Below, piece after piece: positions 1-12,361 of a stretch of 64,000 bases of DNA (within the stretch, counting starts at the first letter, position 1; each line of letters begins with the position of its first letter). The DNA lies in the NCBI GenBank assembly GCA_963170055.1, contig CAUJGJ010000040.1, forward strand, positions 1,039,401 through 1,103,400, written 5' to 3'. The notes under the pieces were generated by a model that was not told the DNA's origin, ran no database searches, and saw only the letters and a program-made list of their open reading frames with translations. The translations under genes were made by a program, and so were the position numbers. Source of the DNA: Halisarca cf. caerulea. Its lineage: Eukaryota > Porifera > Demospongiae > Chondrillida > Halisarcidae.

Positions 1-228
1 TAGATCGTATCAATAACTCACATTTGGTACTATAAAACCGTCTTAGCCTTGTTCCCTCATGCAGCACCCAGCGCAAAACTAAAATTCTAAAGAACTTTAA
101 AGTTTAAAGTATCAGTGATGACAAAAAAACATTACTAAACACGGATTCGGCATTTGTATATGCCCAAATAACAACGCGGATCACGAGATAATGCTTGACA
201 AATATTTTATAGACGCCAAAATATAATA

Positions 229-404
229 CAGTAAAACTTGGATAGTAAGTACCCTCAAGGGAAGGAAAAATAGGTACTCACTATCAGAGGTACTTACTAT
301 CCAGGGTGCTTTCAATGGTATTGCATGAGGTAGGGACAGAGCAATGAGTACTTACTATCCAGGAGTACATACTAACCCAGGTACTTACTAACAGAGTTTG
401 ACTG
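229..404. mobile_element. Small TA-flanked MITE (pogo/Tc1-like termini)
   Basis: The ends are near-perfect inverted repeats of about 25 bp, CAGTAAAACTTGGATAGTAAG on the left and the reverse complement of a CAGTCAAACTCTGTTAGTAAG-like end on the right. TA dinucleotides flank both sides (227-228, 405-406). Several inner copies of GTACTTACTATCCAG occur. The matching repeat copy at 24 kb lacks this block, so it is a clean insertion polymorphism between paralogous repeats. It has no coding capacity. Confidence 0.7.
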
Positions 405-469
405 TATTTCATCACTATGCAAACTGAGAAACGCTATCATAACAAATGTGGACATGTCCCGCATGCGAG

Positions 470-800
470 TAACAGTACTGGTGGGAATGCGGTGAGTAGC
501 AGATGCTGGTGGGAATGGGGTGAGTAGCAGATGCTGGTGGGAATGGGGTGAGTAGCAGATGTTGGTGGGAATGGGGGGTGGGGGGGTAACAGTGCTGGTG
601 GGAATGCACAAGTGTGTTATGTCTGAATGGTAAATGGAGTGTGTAGCAGATGCTGGTGGGAATGGGGTGGGTAGCAGTGCTGGTGGGAATGCACAAGTGT
701 GTTATGTCTGAATGCTAAATGGTGTGTGTAGCAGATACTGGTGGGAATGGGGTGGGTAGCAGTGCTGGTGGGAATGGAGTGAGTAGCAGTGCTGGTTGGA
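470..800. repeat. G-rich minisatellite, unit GGTGGGAATGGGGTGAGTAGCAGTGCT
   Basis: About nine imperfect units of roughly 27-30 bp are present. Two are interrupted by a longer spacer reading ACAAGTGTGTTATGTCTGAATG. The same unit and spacer recur at 35440-35760. Open frames across it (His/Ser/Pro rich) are artefacts of the repeat. Confidence 0.9.
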
Positions 801-1137
801 ATACACAAGTGTGTTATGTCTGAATGCTTAAAAGACGACATAATAATATATACATCTTCACACAAGGGAATGTTCATAATGCATTTGTTGCTCAATCTTG
901 GTGATGACATTTACATTATATAGTATGTATATGGGAAAGATTTTTGTGGAACATGTTATTGCGAAAAGTGCCACTTGTTTTGAATCGTAAAAACTTTTCT
1001 ACGTGAAACTTTTGGTCTGATTTTGCAGCTTAGCATTTCGATAAATCTTATTACAGCATAAAACTGTAGCGAAAGCAGACAATGTCATATATTATTGCTG
1101 TGAGTTTAAAATATGCAGTATTTGTTGCGCCTTTTAA

Positions 1138-1195
1138 GTGGCAGCCATTTTTTTCGTTGCCGAAAAGCGTTATAATGAGCCTGTGCAAAACCCTC
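1138..1195. repeat. Solo terminus of TIR family A
   Basis: The segment contains GCAGCCATTTTTTTCG and ends in CGTTATAATGAGCCTGTG. It matches the complete-element ends at 16300-16350 (inverted) and 41041-41099, and another solo end at 23925-23970. No partner terminus was found nearby, so the element here is truncated. Confidence 0.55.
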
Positions 1196-2757
1196 AGAAT
1201 CGAAAAATGAACCTTCATGCGTTGTTCCATTCGTTTTATGTCCGGCAGTTTGTGGTCGGACGGGTGTATTTCTTTTGGATAACCTTGGACATAAAAGTCG
1301 TGGAACGGAGCAGCGATTTTCATTTTTTGATTTAGTAAGTTTATACTTTGTTCTACATTTTCAACCTATTTTTGTGTGCAAAACCCCCGATTTCTACGAC
1401 CGGAATTTGCCATCTTTGTGTTTCACATAGGCCTGACGAAAGGTCCACAAAGACAATCTTAAAGTTACTTTATAAGCCTCTAGCCTGCTCAGGTACAAAT
1501 TAGATATGTTCTTGATCTTGTATAAGCATATTTCAGAACTGTATATCTTGTTACGCCGAAAATCAGGGGGGTTGTAATAGTGCTTCGATAACGTCCGCCA
1601 TTTTGTTGATATGTCCAAATCGGACATAACCTACCTGAGTAGGGGCTGCCTGTGGCAGCCCCTAAAAACAAAATTGCGTAGTATTTTCTTCATTTCTTCG
1701 TACTGGTTTGCTGTATATCCACGAAACTATTTCTGTTGTGTAGCTTGTTATATGTGCTTTCGTCTGATGCTAAACATAGAATTACAACTATTGGTTAAAC
1801 AGAATAACAGGCGTTCTCCTTAGAGCTTTTAAATTGGAAAGAATGGCTGGTAGGATTCATAGGTATGAAGCTGTCGACCTATTACGCGTAAAGAAGGTTT
1901 GTCATATTATTATCTATAACTTCCATGATGGGGATTTTCGTAGGCCAAGTAGGTTTTTAGATAATGAACAAAAACGACAATTTGACACCACAAGCACTCA
2001 TGATTTTACCTGAAACTTTCGAAGGAGGTAAGTAATTGAAATCCCCAACATGTAAAGCCTTTATTACTGCGATTACTAACAAGAAATCTAAAAAAACAAA
2101 CGCCGATCAGTCGTATGTCACATCCTACCGGCCTTTAAACATCTAACTAAACTGGAAGTGCTTCGTCGCCATTTTGTCACTTGACAAGCGCGTGACATAA
2201 GAGAAGATTACGCATAAATTTTAAATGACGTCACACATTGGCTGCGCACCTTAATGCTATTAGTCACGTGAAGTTCACATGCGGAAGCCCGAGAAGTGCG
2301 CAAATTCCTTCTATTAGACACCTGCGCAGGATTCTCGAGGATTTAGAACATGTTCCATATGCAAACGTCAGCTCCAAAAGGAATGATGATGAAGAAAGCA
2401 AGTGAGGAGGATCCTGCATGTCTCCAATGAGACCTTGTCCTCCACCTCGTGCTTGTGTATACCCTTGTATTCCCCAAGTTAGTTAGTACATACACAACAC
2501 ATATATACTGGTGATATGTCATTATTATGTTTCTTCTTTTCCCCATGTAGGAAACAGTAAGCAAACTGCAGCTGCACTAGGCCTGCTAAACTGTATTCAC
2601 TAACAGTTCATTATTTACTGTTTTAATAATTATAATATAATTGTATAGTTATGTACATATAATTATATGCATCAAATATTTATCACTTTAATTTTTAATA
2701 ATTATAATGAAACATGTCACATTACTGCTACAGTATGAATTAAACATAATACAATAA
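1196..2757. other. No gene recognised
   Basis: No convincing coding region. A short perfect palindrome, GGGGCTGCC-TGT-GGCAGCCCC, lies at about 1643-1664 and resembles ones near 5373 and 8909. Next to it, GGACATAACCTACCTG (1629-1644) resembles the end of the element at 53027-53899. Short frames here show no family signal. Confidence 0.5.
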
Positions 2758-3808
2758 TTAACCCTCGTACCCTCACTGTACATTAGCGCGTGACCGGAAG
2801 TATTGTCAAGGGGGTGAAGTTTGTGTTCGATTTGCGTCTAATAAGGAATTTTGCTGCATTTGTTCCTCATCTCCATGATAGAGTATTGAATAAGGTATCT
2901 GGTAGTCCAAGTTTGGTGTCGATACGATCTACCAGTCTCGAGTTTTGATACCCGAAGAAGAAAATGGCCGCCGCAAACCCTCTTCCGTGAACTTCAAGAA
3001 TATTTATCTAAAGAACAGAATCATATTGCTTCCAAGACGTTATAGTTACTTCAATACTAACTATAAGCTTATTGTTTGATAGACAGTATAGGATGACAAA
3101 ACTAAGGATGAAGCCACAAAACTACGTATTTCATGTACGTGTAAAAGTAATCCATTACGGTCCACGTAGGAATCTCTATACAACTCTGCATTGGTAATTG
3201 TGCACCCGCCCGTGCTTATAGGTGCACCTATTTACTGTCAAGACCATTTTGGCGCAGAACACTTCAGTTGTCGTACCTTATAAAAAAGAAATGCCAAAGC
3301 GAACAACACGAGCAATTCCAACACTGCAATCGACATCCTTACGTGGGATTGCAGTCTCTAACAACTGATATTTGCACTTCAAAACATGTTTTTTCTCGTT
3401 CTTGGATGTAAGGAAAGCCAAAACTTTCATTAGAAGTGAAATCTTTCCACGACGACGAAAAAGCCATTCCAAACGACGCCATTTTCCCTATCATATCCGT
3501 AAGGGATACGGAAACTTTTACGGGGATAAGCGGGATATTGTCGTAGATTCGTGAGCATAATTTATACGGGCTACACCTATCGTTATGGCTGTATAATTGT
3601 AGGAAACTCCTCTATCGATCGCTAAACCTATCCTTTGGCTAACTTTTGGTACCTGAAGCGAGTTTCTAGCACATTCCTGCGGTTAGATAAATATTAATAA
3701 TAATAATAATAATAACTATACACTTACGATTAGCTACAGATACAAAATTAATACAGATACAGCTAAATAATAATAATAATATGTAACGTATGAGGGTACG
3801 AGGGTTAA
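2758..3808. mobile_element. Non-autonomous TTAA-flanked TIR element
   Basis: TTAA target duplications at 2758-2761 and 3805-3808 enclose inverted ends CCCTCGTACCCTCA and TGAGGGTACGAGGG. TTAA duplication is the mark of piggyBac-type (also Kolobok) elements. The 1.04-kb interior carries no transposase I can recognise and includes ATA/AAT trinucleotide runs at about 3690-3780. Confidence 0.7.
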
Positions 3809-3959
3809 AATATAATTCAATAGTCAACGTACTACAAATGCACACAAACATTCATCATATTAAAGTTGGAATCTTCATTTCAATGCACCTTCACTTCCTG
3901 TGTTACTAATTCCTGTGAAGGAAAACAAAATTTAGTGAAAGTAGGTACATGTACCCTAA

Positions 3960-4405
3960 ACACTATTCATATGCACACATGTTTTCACATCATGCACACA
4001 CATATACACACATTACATATTCAGTACAAGAACCAACGGACACATGCTAAAATTGCATAGACAAACATACACACGTACTGATACACACACAATGAAAAAC
4101 AAATTTACAGAGGTATATCTACACACATTATTATACACACAACTAGCACTAACCATGTGCACAAACGTGAATTTACAAGGGAATATGTACACACATCATA
4201 CATATACCTCACACATAGGTATACACACACCATACACACCCACACACCCACACCCACACCCACAAATACACACACACACACACACAAGCACTCAACTATA
4301 CATCACACACATCAAAATTAATCATACAAAACACAATCTCACCAATTGCCTTTATGATTTAGTTTATATTCTGAACATGAAAAGAAAGAATAATAAACAA
4401 TGAGA

Positions 4406-4450
<45 letters not shown>
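3960..4450. repeat. (CA)n-rich region with pure (CA)~20 tract
   Basis: Interspersed CACACA text grades into a pure dinucleotide tract at about 4408-4448. Thr/His-rich open frames across it are low-complexity artefacts. Confidence 0.9.
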
Positions 4451-4789
4451 AACATGCTCAAATATACACACAGACACAAGCAAACATAAAGGCAAGTGAA
4501 CATATCCAAGAAAATACATACAGAAATTCTTACATATACGTTCGAAAACGGTTAGCTAAAAAAATAGAGCTTTCAGCAATCATCTTACCTATTTCTGAAG
4601 CTTTCGTGAAGCTTCTCTTTCCCTCGAAATTCTTCTGCGATAACGCGTTGCAAAGTTTCGAAGTTTTTTCTTCTATCCTTGGACGTTTTCGTTCTAAAGT
4701 ATACGTCAACTCTCTGTGCCATGCTAGACGAGGCCTGAACAAACACAAAAACACAAAATCATATCCAAGAAAAGCTAAAGAAATTCTTT

Positions 4790-5320
4790 TACTAAAGTCC
4801 AACTCGTACTAAACCGCACCAAACCACTTTAAATACACATTTAGACACTCCAAAATGGTTGAACAAGGAAACAAAGCTTTCAGCAGTCATCTCACCTGTT
4901 CCCCAAGCTTTCTTTGACCTTTTCTTGGCTTTCATAGGCTTCCGCGGTAACGTAACATAAGATTCTTTGGTTTAGCTCTCCATCAGTGGACGTTTTCGTC
5001 GTAAATACTAAGTCCAAGTTCTCTTTCGTATTAGAGGAGGCGTCAGAAGAGCTTTTGTCAGTTTTTGAGTCCTTCCAAAGTTTTTTTGAACGAAGAGAAC
5101 ATCTTTAGACTTGTTCACGTACCCATACAACTTGAAGGCCCACGGAAATTCTTGGAGCGACTTGAAACTTTGTAAATAACTCTCAAACTAACTCCTTATG
5201 GCTAGAAGATTGTTTGCTGACGAAAACAGGAGCAAAGACACAAAGTTCACTGAAATATTACAGCGATACCGACTACCGCCTAAAAGTCAGCCATGTTGTT
5301 GACATATATATATATATATA
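4790..5320. repeat. Repeat module A, copy 1
   Basis: It aligns along its length with 6292-6815, sharing words such as CACTCC.AAATGGTT, AAATACTAAGTCCA, AACTTGAAGGCCCACG and GAAAACAGGAGCAAAGACACAA. It ends in a (TA)n run. With the piggyBac-like module that follows, it forms the first half of an A-B-A-B tandem arrangement. Confidence 0.7.
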
Positions 5321-5372
5321 TTATATATTGACATCCGGACGTTCCGGACACTTCCGGTGAAAGTAAAAACAA

Positions 5373-6297
5373 TATAGGGGCCGCCAAAGGCGGCCCCAAA
5401 AAACAATTATACCAAAAGATAGTCTAGAGTTACAGTATAATATCGTGCAAAGTTTATACCCATAGCAAGTGTTCTTACTGTATAAAAGAACTGTAGAATC
5501 TGGCTATCTAACGCACTTGTTCACAGTAAAACGCTAGTATACTGCATATTTTACGATAGATTACTGAGTTGTGCAATAATAAAATGGCTACAGTTTGTTG
5601 ACTGCAATCGAAAATGTACAATTTCAGATAAAGGACAGTTTATTCTAGTACACATCAGGTATAGATAGAGAGAACAAGAGGTATCACTGTGACATGTGAG
5701 CAGTTGATGTGAAACACTCACCTTTGTCTTCTTCGTTGACATTTTCGAATTTTCTGAGGTTTGCAACTTTGCCTTTGAGGAAATATTCGCCAAAACGACA
5801 TGTGATTGCATCAGGACTACTGGTATGCCTCTAACTTCTGTTTAGATGTCATTGTTCACCAGTTTGTTCTCTGACACATTGTATACCTTGTCGAAACCCC
5901 ATATTTAGCTTCTTTTTTTAAAATGCCATATCGTCTATTCTGTAGACATTCTTAGTCTTTCAAATGACATATATTTCTTAGTTGGGCATGTTCGAATCTT
6001 GATTTGGTACAAAGCGGCTAAATTTGGGGGTACATGTGGTGAATATTATCGCTGTCACAATCAAACTATATGGGTGGCACAATTTTCTGCTGAATTTGAT
6101 TAAAATTGCCTCATACGAAAATTCAGCGACATATACCTAACCATTGATGCTTTTGGCTAGACACCTGAGCGTTTTTCCCTTACAAAAAGTGTACAAATCA
6201 AAGAATAACACTTCTAAAAGTTTGCGCCAATATATTGGCTCAAGGGCGTTAAGGGTCTAATGATGACAAAAGAACATGGCCGTTAAAAGGTTATATT
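5373..6297. mobile_element. piggyBac-derived non-autonomous module B, copy 1
   Basis: The right end reads GGGCGTTAAGGGTCTAATGA...CCGTTAAAAGGTTAT and matches the right ends at 8540-8607 and 59550-59613. The interior (TTCACAGTAAAACGCTAGTATACT, AATAATAAAATGGCTAC) also matches the non-coding side of the decayed piggyBac at 54.9 kb. The left TTAA end is missing and a GGGGCCGCC palindrome lies there instead. No transposase coding remains. Confidence 0.6.
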
Positions 6298-6815
6298 ACT
6301 AATGTCCAACTTGTACCAAACTGGACCAATTAAACCACTTTCAATACATATTCAAACACTCCGAAATGGTTAATCAAAGAAACAAAGCTTTTAGCCTTCA
6401 TTTCACCTGTTCCCAGAGCTTTCTTTGACATTTTCTTGACTTTCATGGACTTCCACGGTAACACAAGAGAAGATCTTTGGTTAGCCACCCATCCGTGGAC
6501 GTTTTCATCCTAAATACTAAGTCCACGTTCTCTTCTGTATTATAGGAGGCATCAGAAAAGCTTTTGTCAGTTTTCAAGTCGTTCCAAAACTTTTTTGAAT
6601 GAAGAGAACATGTTTAGATTTTGTTTACCCTTTACAACTTGAAGGCCCACGAAAATTCTTGGAGAGACTTGAAACTTGGTAGATAACTCTCAAACCAGCT
6701 CCTTATGGCTAGGAGATTCTTTGCTTACGAAAACAGGAGCAAAGACACAAGTTCAATGAAACATTACATCGATACCAAATAACACCTAAAAGTCTGTCAT
6801 GTTGTTGACACACAC
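6292..6815. repeat. Repeat module A, copy 2
   Basis: Second copy of the module at 4790-5320, diverged by scattered substitutions and small indels. It ends in a (CA)n tract where copy 1 has (TA)n. Confidence 0.7.
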
Positions 6816-6939
6816 ACACACACACACTTATATAATATATATATGTACTTTTGTTGTACGATGCTGCAAACATCAAAGCAAAAAAGTGTGCAGTATCAAA
6901 CAAGCACCTAGTGTTATGATAACAATTACCTTTTGTCAA

Positions 6940-8607
6940 TTAACCCCTTAACGCCCGTAAGCCACTTTATTGGCTCTACAAGGCCTCACCCCTTAAGACC
7001 CGTGATGCGCGAACATTGCGTGATGGAAAAAAAAATTAATACCGAAAGATAGCCTATCATATCAGTATGATACCGTGCAAAATTTATACCCATAGCAAGG
7101 GTGCCCGCAGGAATTTTCAACATGGTATGCTAATTCTGAAACATTGCACAACTTAACGAAAACATGTAGTTTTCCATACGTATACATACATGACGTCGGG
7201 ACGTATATACAATTATATGCATTTCACATTTAGGGCCTTCCTAAAAACAATGAGTAATTATGAATGGATGTGAATAAGTAATGCACACTATCACAGGGTG
7301 GATGTAATTGTTATACTGAGTTGGACATGCATAAGACTTATATACTTAGATAGTGTAAATAGTAAATCTTCAGTGATATGGACTGCATCACAGGCTGTTT
7401 CTTCCTGGCTTGGCTGCAGAACCGGTGTACTGTCATCAGAGTGCATAAGAGGCTTAAAGTAGCTGTATAAGCTCATCATTACCATTCAAAACGAAAACCT
7501 GCAACGCGTGGTGATTGCGCAATAACAAAATAGATTGCACAATGACAAAATGGCCTATTTTGTGACGGTCATGATCATGAACAGAAAATCATGTTTGTGT
7601 GAACGAAATTCTTGTTAAATGGAAACAAGCATCAATATTTTAGTAATAACACTATTTTTAGTGTTCTGCATACAGAATATTATTCCCAAGCTATATTTTC
7701 AGCAGTTAAGTCCCAATACTATGGAACTCAGTTGAAAAAATGGTATGCAATAGTATACCTTGCGTATACGCTAGGGGCGCCCTTGCATAGCAAGCGTCCT
7801 TACTTTATAAAAGAGCAGTAGAAATTGGGTATCTAACGCGCTTGTTCACAGTAGAACGCTAGTATACTGGTTATTTTACAATGTTTTACTAAGTTTCGCA
7901 ATAATAAAATGTCTATCGTTTGTTAGGTGCACTAGAAAATGCATATTTTTAGACGGACAGGTTTTTCTAGTACCCATCAAGCACATAGAGGGAGTACAAG
8001 TGGTATGACTTCAAAATCTGAGCAGTTGATGCGAAAACTTCGTCTCTGTCTTCTTCGTCGACATTTTCAGTTCGTTTCAAGCTTGTAGCTTTGCGAGGGA
8101 ACATTCGCCAGGATGGCATACAATTGGATCAGAAAGACTACTGGTGTGCTTCTATTTTCTGTTTAGATATCATTGTTAACCAGTTTGCATTCTGATGCAT
8201 TGCATGCCTTGCCTAAACCCCTGTATTTACCTTTCTTTCTTGTTGAAACACCATTACCTCTATTCTTTAGACATGTTTAGTCTTACAAGTGACTTATGTT
8301 ACTTATTGTACCTTGAATAGGTACAAAGCAGCGAGATTTGGGTGTAAATGTGGTGTAATTTGCCGTCGTCACAATCAAAATGTACGGGAGTAGCAATTTA
8401 CTGCCAAATTCGTCTGAATTTGCCTCATGTATAAATTTGGAGATGTAAACCTAACCAACGATGATTCTGGCTAGATACCTGAACGTTTTTCATTTACAAA
8501 ACAATCAATTCAAGGAAAAAGCACCACTAAAAGTTTGTACCAATATATTGTCTTACGGGCGTTAAGGGTCTAACGACGACAAAATAACGCGGGTGTTAAA
8601 AGGTTAA
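6940..8607. mobile_element. piggyBac-type non-autonomous element (module B, copy 2)
   Basis: TTAA at 6940-6943 and 8604-8607 bounds inverted ends CCCCTTAACGCCCGTAAG and CTTACGGGCGTTAAGGG...GTTAAAAGG. The text matches module B copy 1 except for a foreign 690-bp block at 7096-7785. Shared termini and interior link it to the decayed piggyBac at 54.8-59.6 kb, which is probably a relative of its mobilising source. No coding capacity. Confidence 0.75.
7096..7785. mobile_element. Nested hAT-like TIR insertion
   Basis: It interrupts module B copy 2. The uninterrupted site is visible at about 5460 (CCCATAGCAAGTG). The ends CAAGGGTGCCCGC and GGGGCGCCCTTG are inverted repeats and the flanks share CATAG (7091-7095, 7786-7790). 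If the boundary is moved by 3 bp, the duplication is the 8-bp CATAGCAA expected of hAT. No transposase is recognised inside. Confidence 0.65.
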
Positions 8608-8696
8608 GACAATTCGCACGCCATACAAAAGTGTAGCGCAGCTAACCAAAACACCTCACACAGCCTAATAGGAAAAACAAGTTAAGCGCCCACAAC

Positions 8697-8826
8697 AAGT
8701 AAGTTATTGTACGGCCAACTACGCATTGGCCCTTTATTGCACTCACCCCTCAGGCGCTTCGCACCCTCGGGAACTCGAGCAATAAATACGCCAATGCACA
8801 GTTGGCCATACAATAACTATTACATA
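8697..8826. repeat. Fold-back hairpin element
   Basis: Two arms of about 62 bp are inverted copies (GTTATTGTACGGCCAACTACG... against ...AGTTGGCCATACAATAAC), meeting around TCGCACCCTCGGG. It looks like a small fold-back MITE. A (TA)n tract follows at about 8823-8870. Confidence 0.7.
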
Positions 8827-8827
8827 T

Positions 8828-8876
<49 letters not shown>

Positions 8877-8939
8877 TCCGGACACTTCCTGTGGAAGTAA
8901 AAACAATATGGGGGCTGCCTTAGGCTGGCCAAAAACATG

Positions 8940-10275
8940 ATCTGGCACCATATTATATCCAAAAACATACACAGGAGTACTGCCCCCGGAAAAAGGATTA
9001 TGCTAAGACTAAGAGGGGTCCCACCTCAAATTATCAGACATAAAAATCACTCCGAACAAAGCACAAGTCACCAAGACACCAGGATTTAATTAATGCATAC
9101 CTTCCATTACAATACTATTAAGCCATGCAAATATACCTCCACATAAGATACAGTCAGGTACATGTGAACAGGGTGTTAAGTTATTCATTATGCCCACCTC
9201 CACATTCCAACTGTCCATATTAGGATGTCAGCAGGAAGTGGGAGGATGTACTTTGAAGAACATAACACAGAACACAACAAAGCTACCTGAGGAAGTAGTA
9301 CAATAGAAGTGTTAGCCAAGTCCATTTCAGTGTACAGGAACATTGACTGAGTGTAATTCTCTACATTTGTACAACAAATAACCTCTGCCTACCTGTCTTG
9401 TAAGTGAAATATGTAAACTTTTTAGTTTGGGAAGTTTGTGAATTGCACCACAAAGAAATGTTACTGATTTTGCTTATAGTATGAATCAATTGTTTTTATG
9501 ATTTGTGTAATATCTACAGCTACCAATATTCTTCATCCCAGCAGCTTTCCAGTAGAAAAAATCGTGAATGTGTTCAAGTTCTGAGTGACTCTGAAGCCTC
9601 TACATTCCGGCCCATTACTGTCTGGACTGGTTGTTCTGAATCAGACATTTAACAGGTTTGTTTAGTACAATTACCATTTTTTGAAACAGTTTACATCACT
9701 GGGGTCCCAGCTATGGCATAAGTGTTACAAAAATAAACGTTAAAATGGTTATGGATGTAGTAACAAGTAGTCAATTTGTCTAAAAACACTGAAACAAGAT
9801 AATGTAGTTTGTTACTCTGAGCATAGGGATAGACATGGATAACCTTAGTTTTTTAGTGGACTGAGACCATTTCACTAAATCCTGTTTGACACAATATGCC
9901 CATCTAGCCCTGTGTATGCCTAGCCCTATTCACAGCTATCCCTTTGCTTATCCACCATTGTGTAGCAAACAACCCTACGTTGTTCCAGTGTTTGTTTATG
10001 AATTGATTACTCATTCCCACCCCTCTTCCCCTCTTTGATTTTTGAATGTTTTTACATGGTTTTTCATCCATGAGCATTTTGGTTGAATGAGATCATTCAC
10101 AGTAGCTACTGACCTAAAAGCCTATTGATCTTTCGCACTCTTCAGTGAGTGCTATTGATGCATGCAAGCGGGGCATGTCCAGGTTTGTTTTGATAGTGTA
10201 TGCCCCTCAGTGTGCATAGTGATGTTATTCTTTGGCACTAAAAAGACTATTAGTTACACAGTTATCTCGTGATTT
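8940..10275. other. No gene recognised
   Basis: AT-rich DNA without coding signal, TIR pair or tandem repeat that I can support. Confidence 0.5.
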
Positions 10276-10695
10276 CACTGTAAAAAAATGGGGTGTTGGG
10301 GTAACACCTCTAGGGGTGTTGGGATTAATGTTTAGATTCAGCACCCCTTGGGGTGTTACAAAAGGTGCTACGGCAACACTCCTCATATAAGGGGTGCTGA
10401 TGCTACCCCAAAATGGGTGTTGTCCTTATTTGGGAATATTGTCACTCGCATACACTTTTAAATTAATTGTCTCAATTCAACCAATCATTAAATTTAGCAA
10501 TGTAATAAATAAAGTTACACATCTTTAAGAGAAGAGAGATGATTGAGAACAGGTGGTGCAAGATGGAGAAATATAGAAAAAGATTGGTCATAAAAATAAA
10601 AAGGGATGATAGGTTGAAACAAATAAAAGATACTAAAATACACGTACAATAGTTAGCAGTCAGTGTCCACTCTTTTCTTGATGAAGTGGCTTACG

Positions 10696-11201
10696 TCAAC
10701 CAACACATTGTTCAACAAAAAGTTCCCCCAGCACAGCAGATATAAGGCTCATTTGACCAAGCTGCCACAACTGATCTTCCAAATCATCATCTGATTCAGT
10801 CTGTTGGAGCAAGCAAACAACATGTAAGCATACATTTGCATGCATTACATTGTATGACAAACATACACATCACTGTACATGTGTACACTCCTTTACAGGC
10901 TGCAATAAGTCAAACAATAAATACAAACCTTAGCATCAAACGAAAGACTGCTGGCCTTTGTTTTTTGTACAGCTTGAGAAACTGCACCATATTCAGGTCT
11001 GCAGAGACGATGTACATAGCTCACTTAATGAGTATTAGGATACATGTGAACAGATAGCAATTGCAGCATGCCATCACATGGATCACAGACATGTTACACT
11101 CATCACCTTTCAATTTGTCTGCCAATGTTTCCAACTTTTTCTCCTGTTTGCTCTGAGTACATGTGGTGAAATTTCTCCATTTTACAGCCCACACAAGAAT
11201 G
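10696..11201 (-). CDS. 3' end of an unrecognised three-exon gene
   Basis: Three exons on the minus strand fit together in phase. The first, 11201-11107, follows an acceptor ending TTGACAG and ends at a GTGATG donor. The second, 10998-10929, follows CTCTGCAG and ends at a GTTTGT donor. The terminal exon, 10800-10696, follows CCAACAG and ends in TGA. The 88-residue product ends with an acidic patch (ESDDDLEDQ) and a hydrophobic helix (MSLISAVLGELFVEQ). The alternative frame across the same exons stops early. Upstream, 11486-11286 has another plausible frame (VEWHQYIGSWFWTF) that I could not join. No family is recognised; it may be the element's own gene or captured host sequence. Confidence 0.4.
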
Positions 11202-12361
11202 CTGTCAATGGTGCCATCAACCTCAACTGCAACACGTTTGCCGGGCTTCCTGTACAGCGGAGGGATACACATACGTACATAGGACTCAAGTATAGGAGCA
11301 GTAACAAACAAATAAGGAACCATTTTGCCAGTTTTCATTGGTGTATTTCAGTAAGAAAGTCCAAAACCATGATCCAATGTACTGGTGCCATTCAACTTCG
11401 CCCTGGGTGGGATATCTTGTATCGTGAACGTGATAATAGCTCCCATTTTGAAGGTTTACCGAATAGAAGCACAATACGTGCACCACGGGCTAAAAGTGAA
11501 GTCAACTGATTGAGTTTCTACTGATGTCAAAGCGAGTTAACTCACTTGCTGGGCTTGAATTTCTCCTTTGGACCCCGTACAAAGCCCGAATAGACAGGCT
11601 GTCCCCAAACATTGGAAGGATTCCTTTCGCTCTTCGTGCGTAAACTGCAAGTCCGAGTCCAATTCCAGTTACATCCCGTTCTTTTGGCGAACAATTGCTG
11701 GATTCTCTCCTACTTCCTTGGATATAACGGTAAAAGGTTCGTTACAGCTAAACTTTGCAATATCCACAGCGATTTACTCATGTGCTCTCTCCTCTCCTCG
11801 ATCCACCCCCAATAAAGTCGCATGCAAACGATTCAAAGTGCACGCTTCGTAGGACGCAATAATGACCAACAATGATGTCATACAGGTTTAGGTGCATATG
11901 ATCAGTTTAGGATCTCCCCATGCAGCACTATGATATGGCTAGCATGTACAATGCAAAATTACTTCAATTTATATATCAAAGTATTTAAAAAAAAAGTTTA
12001 CAAAATGGTAAATTAAATAAGAGATGTTCATATTAACAACATACATACAAAGGAGAGAGTTATGATTCAAGACAGTCACAAAGAGTCACAAAGAAAAGGA
12101 AAACTGTTATAAGCTGTAGAGGAGGATGACTTCCAAATCATATATTGATTTATCCGATCTGCCCATCCTTTTAATGGTCCAATATGAGGATTGCCCACTT
12201 GATGGACTGAAGAGTGTTCAAGTGGTACCTGCAAGGATGCCAGAGAGCATTAAGAAAACTTTACACATTCCAGAATCATGTTTATTCTATGCACAACCTT
12301 CCAAATGTAGAAACAAACAATTCCACATTTGTATATACAACCATCTTTCCTGGCACACGGT

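Larger units (their letters stand above)
1..975. repeat. Continuous copy of a repeat that is split around the ankyrin-Death gene
   Basis: Positions 1-228 and 407-460 align with 24035-24325. Shared words include ATAACTCAC, TTCCCTCAT, ACTAAACACGGATT and CACTATGCAAACTGAG. Positions 470-960 align with 35440-35885, sharing the minisatellite and the following unique text (TGTTATGTCTG, GGGAATGTTCATAATGCA, GATGACATTTACATTA, GTGGAACATGTTA). Here the halves adjoin; at 24-36 kb they flank the giant gene. The left edge runs off the window. This could be a paralogous locus that lost its gene, or a repeat that received the gene elsewhere. Confidence 0.75.

Noticed and set aside
372..910. His/Ser/Pro-rich open frames on the minus strand (HSHQHCYS repeats), also at 35390-35800
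   Set aside because: They are direct translations of the G-rich minisatellite in all frames, with no start context, no domain and no coding signal outside the repeat.
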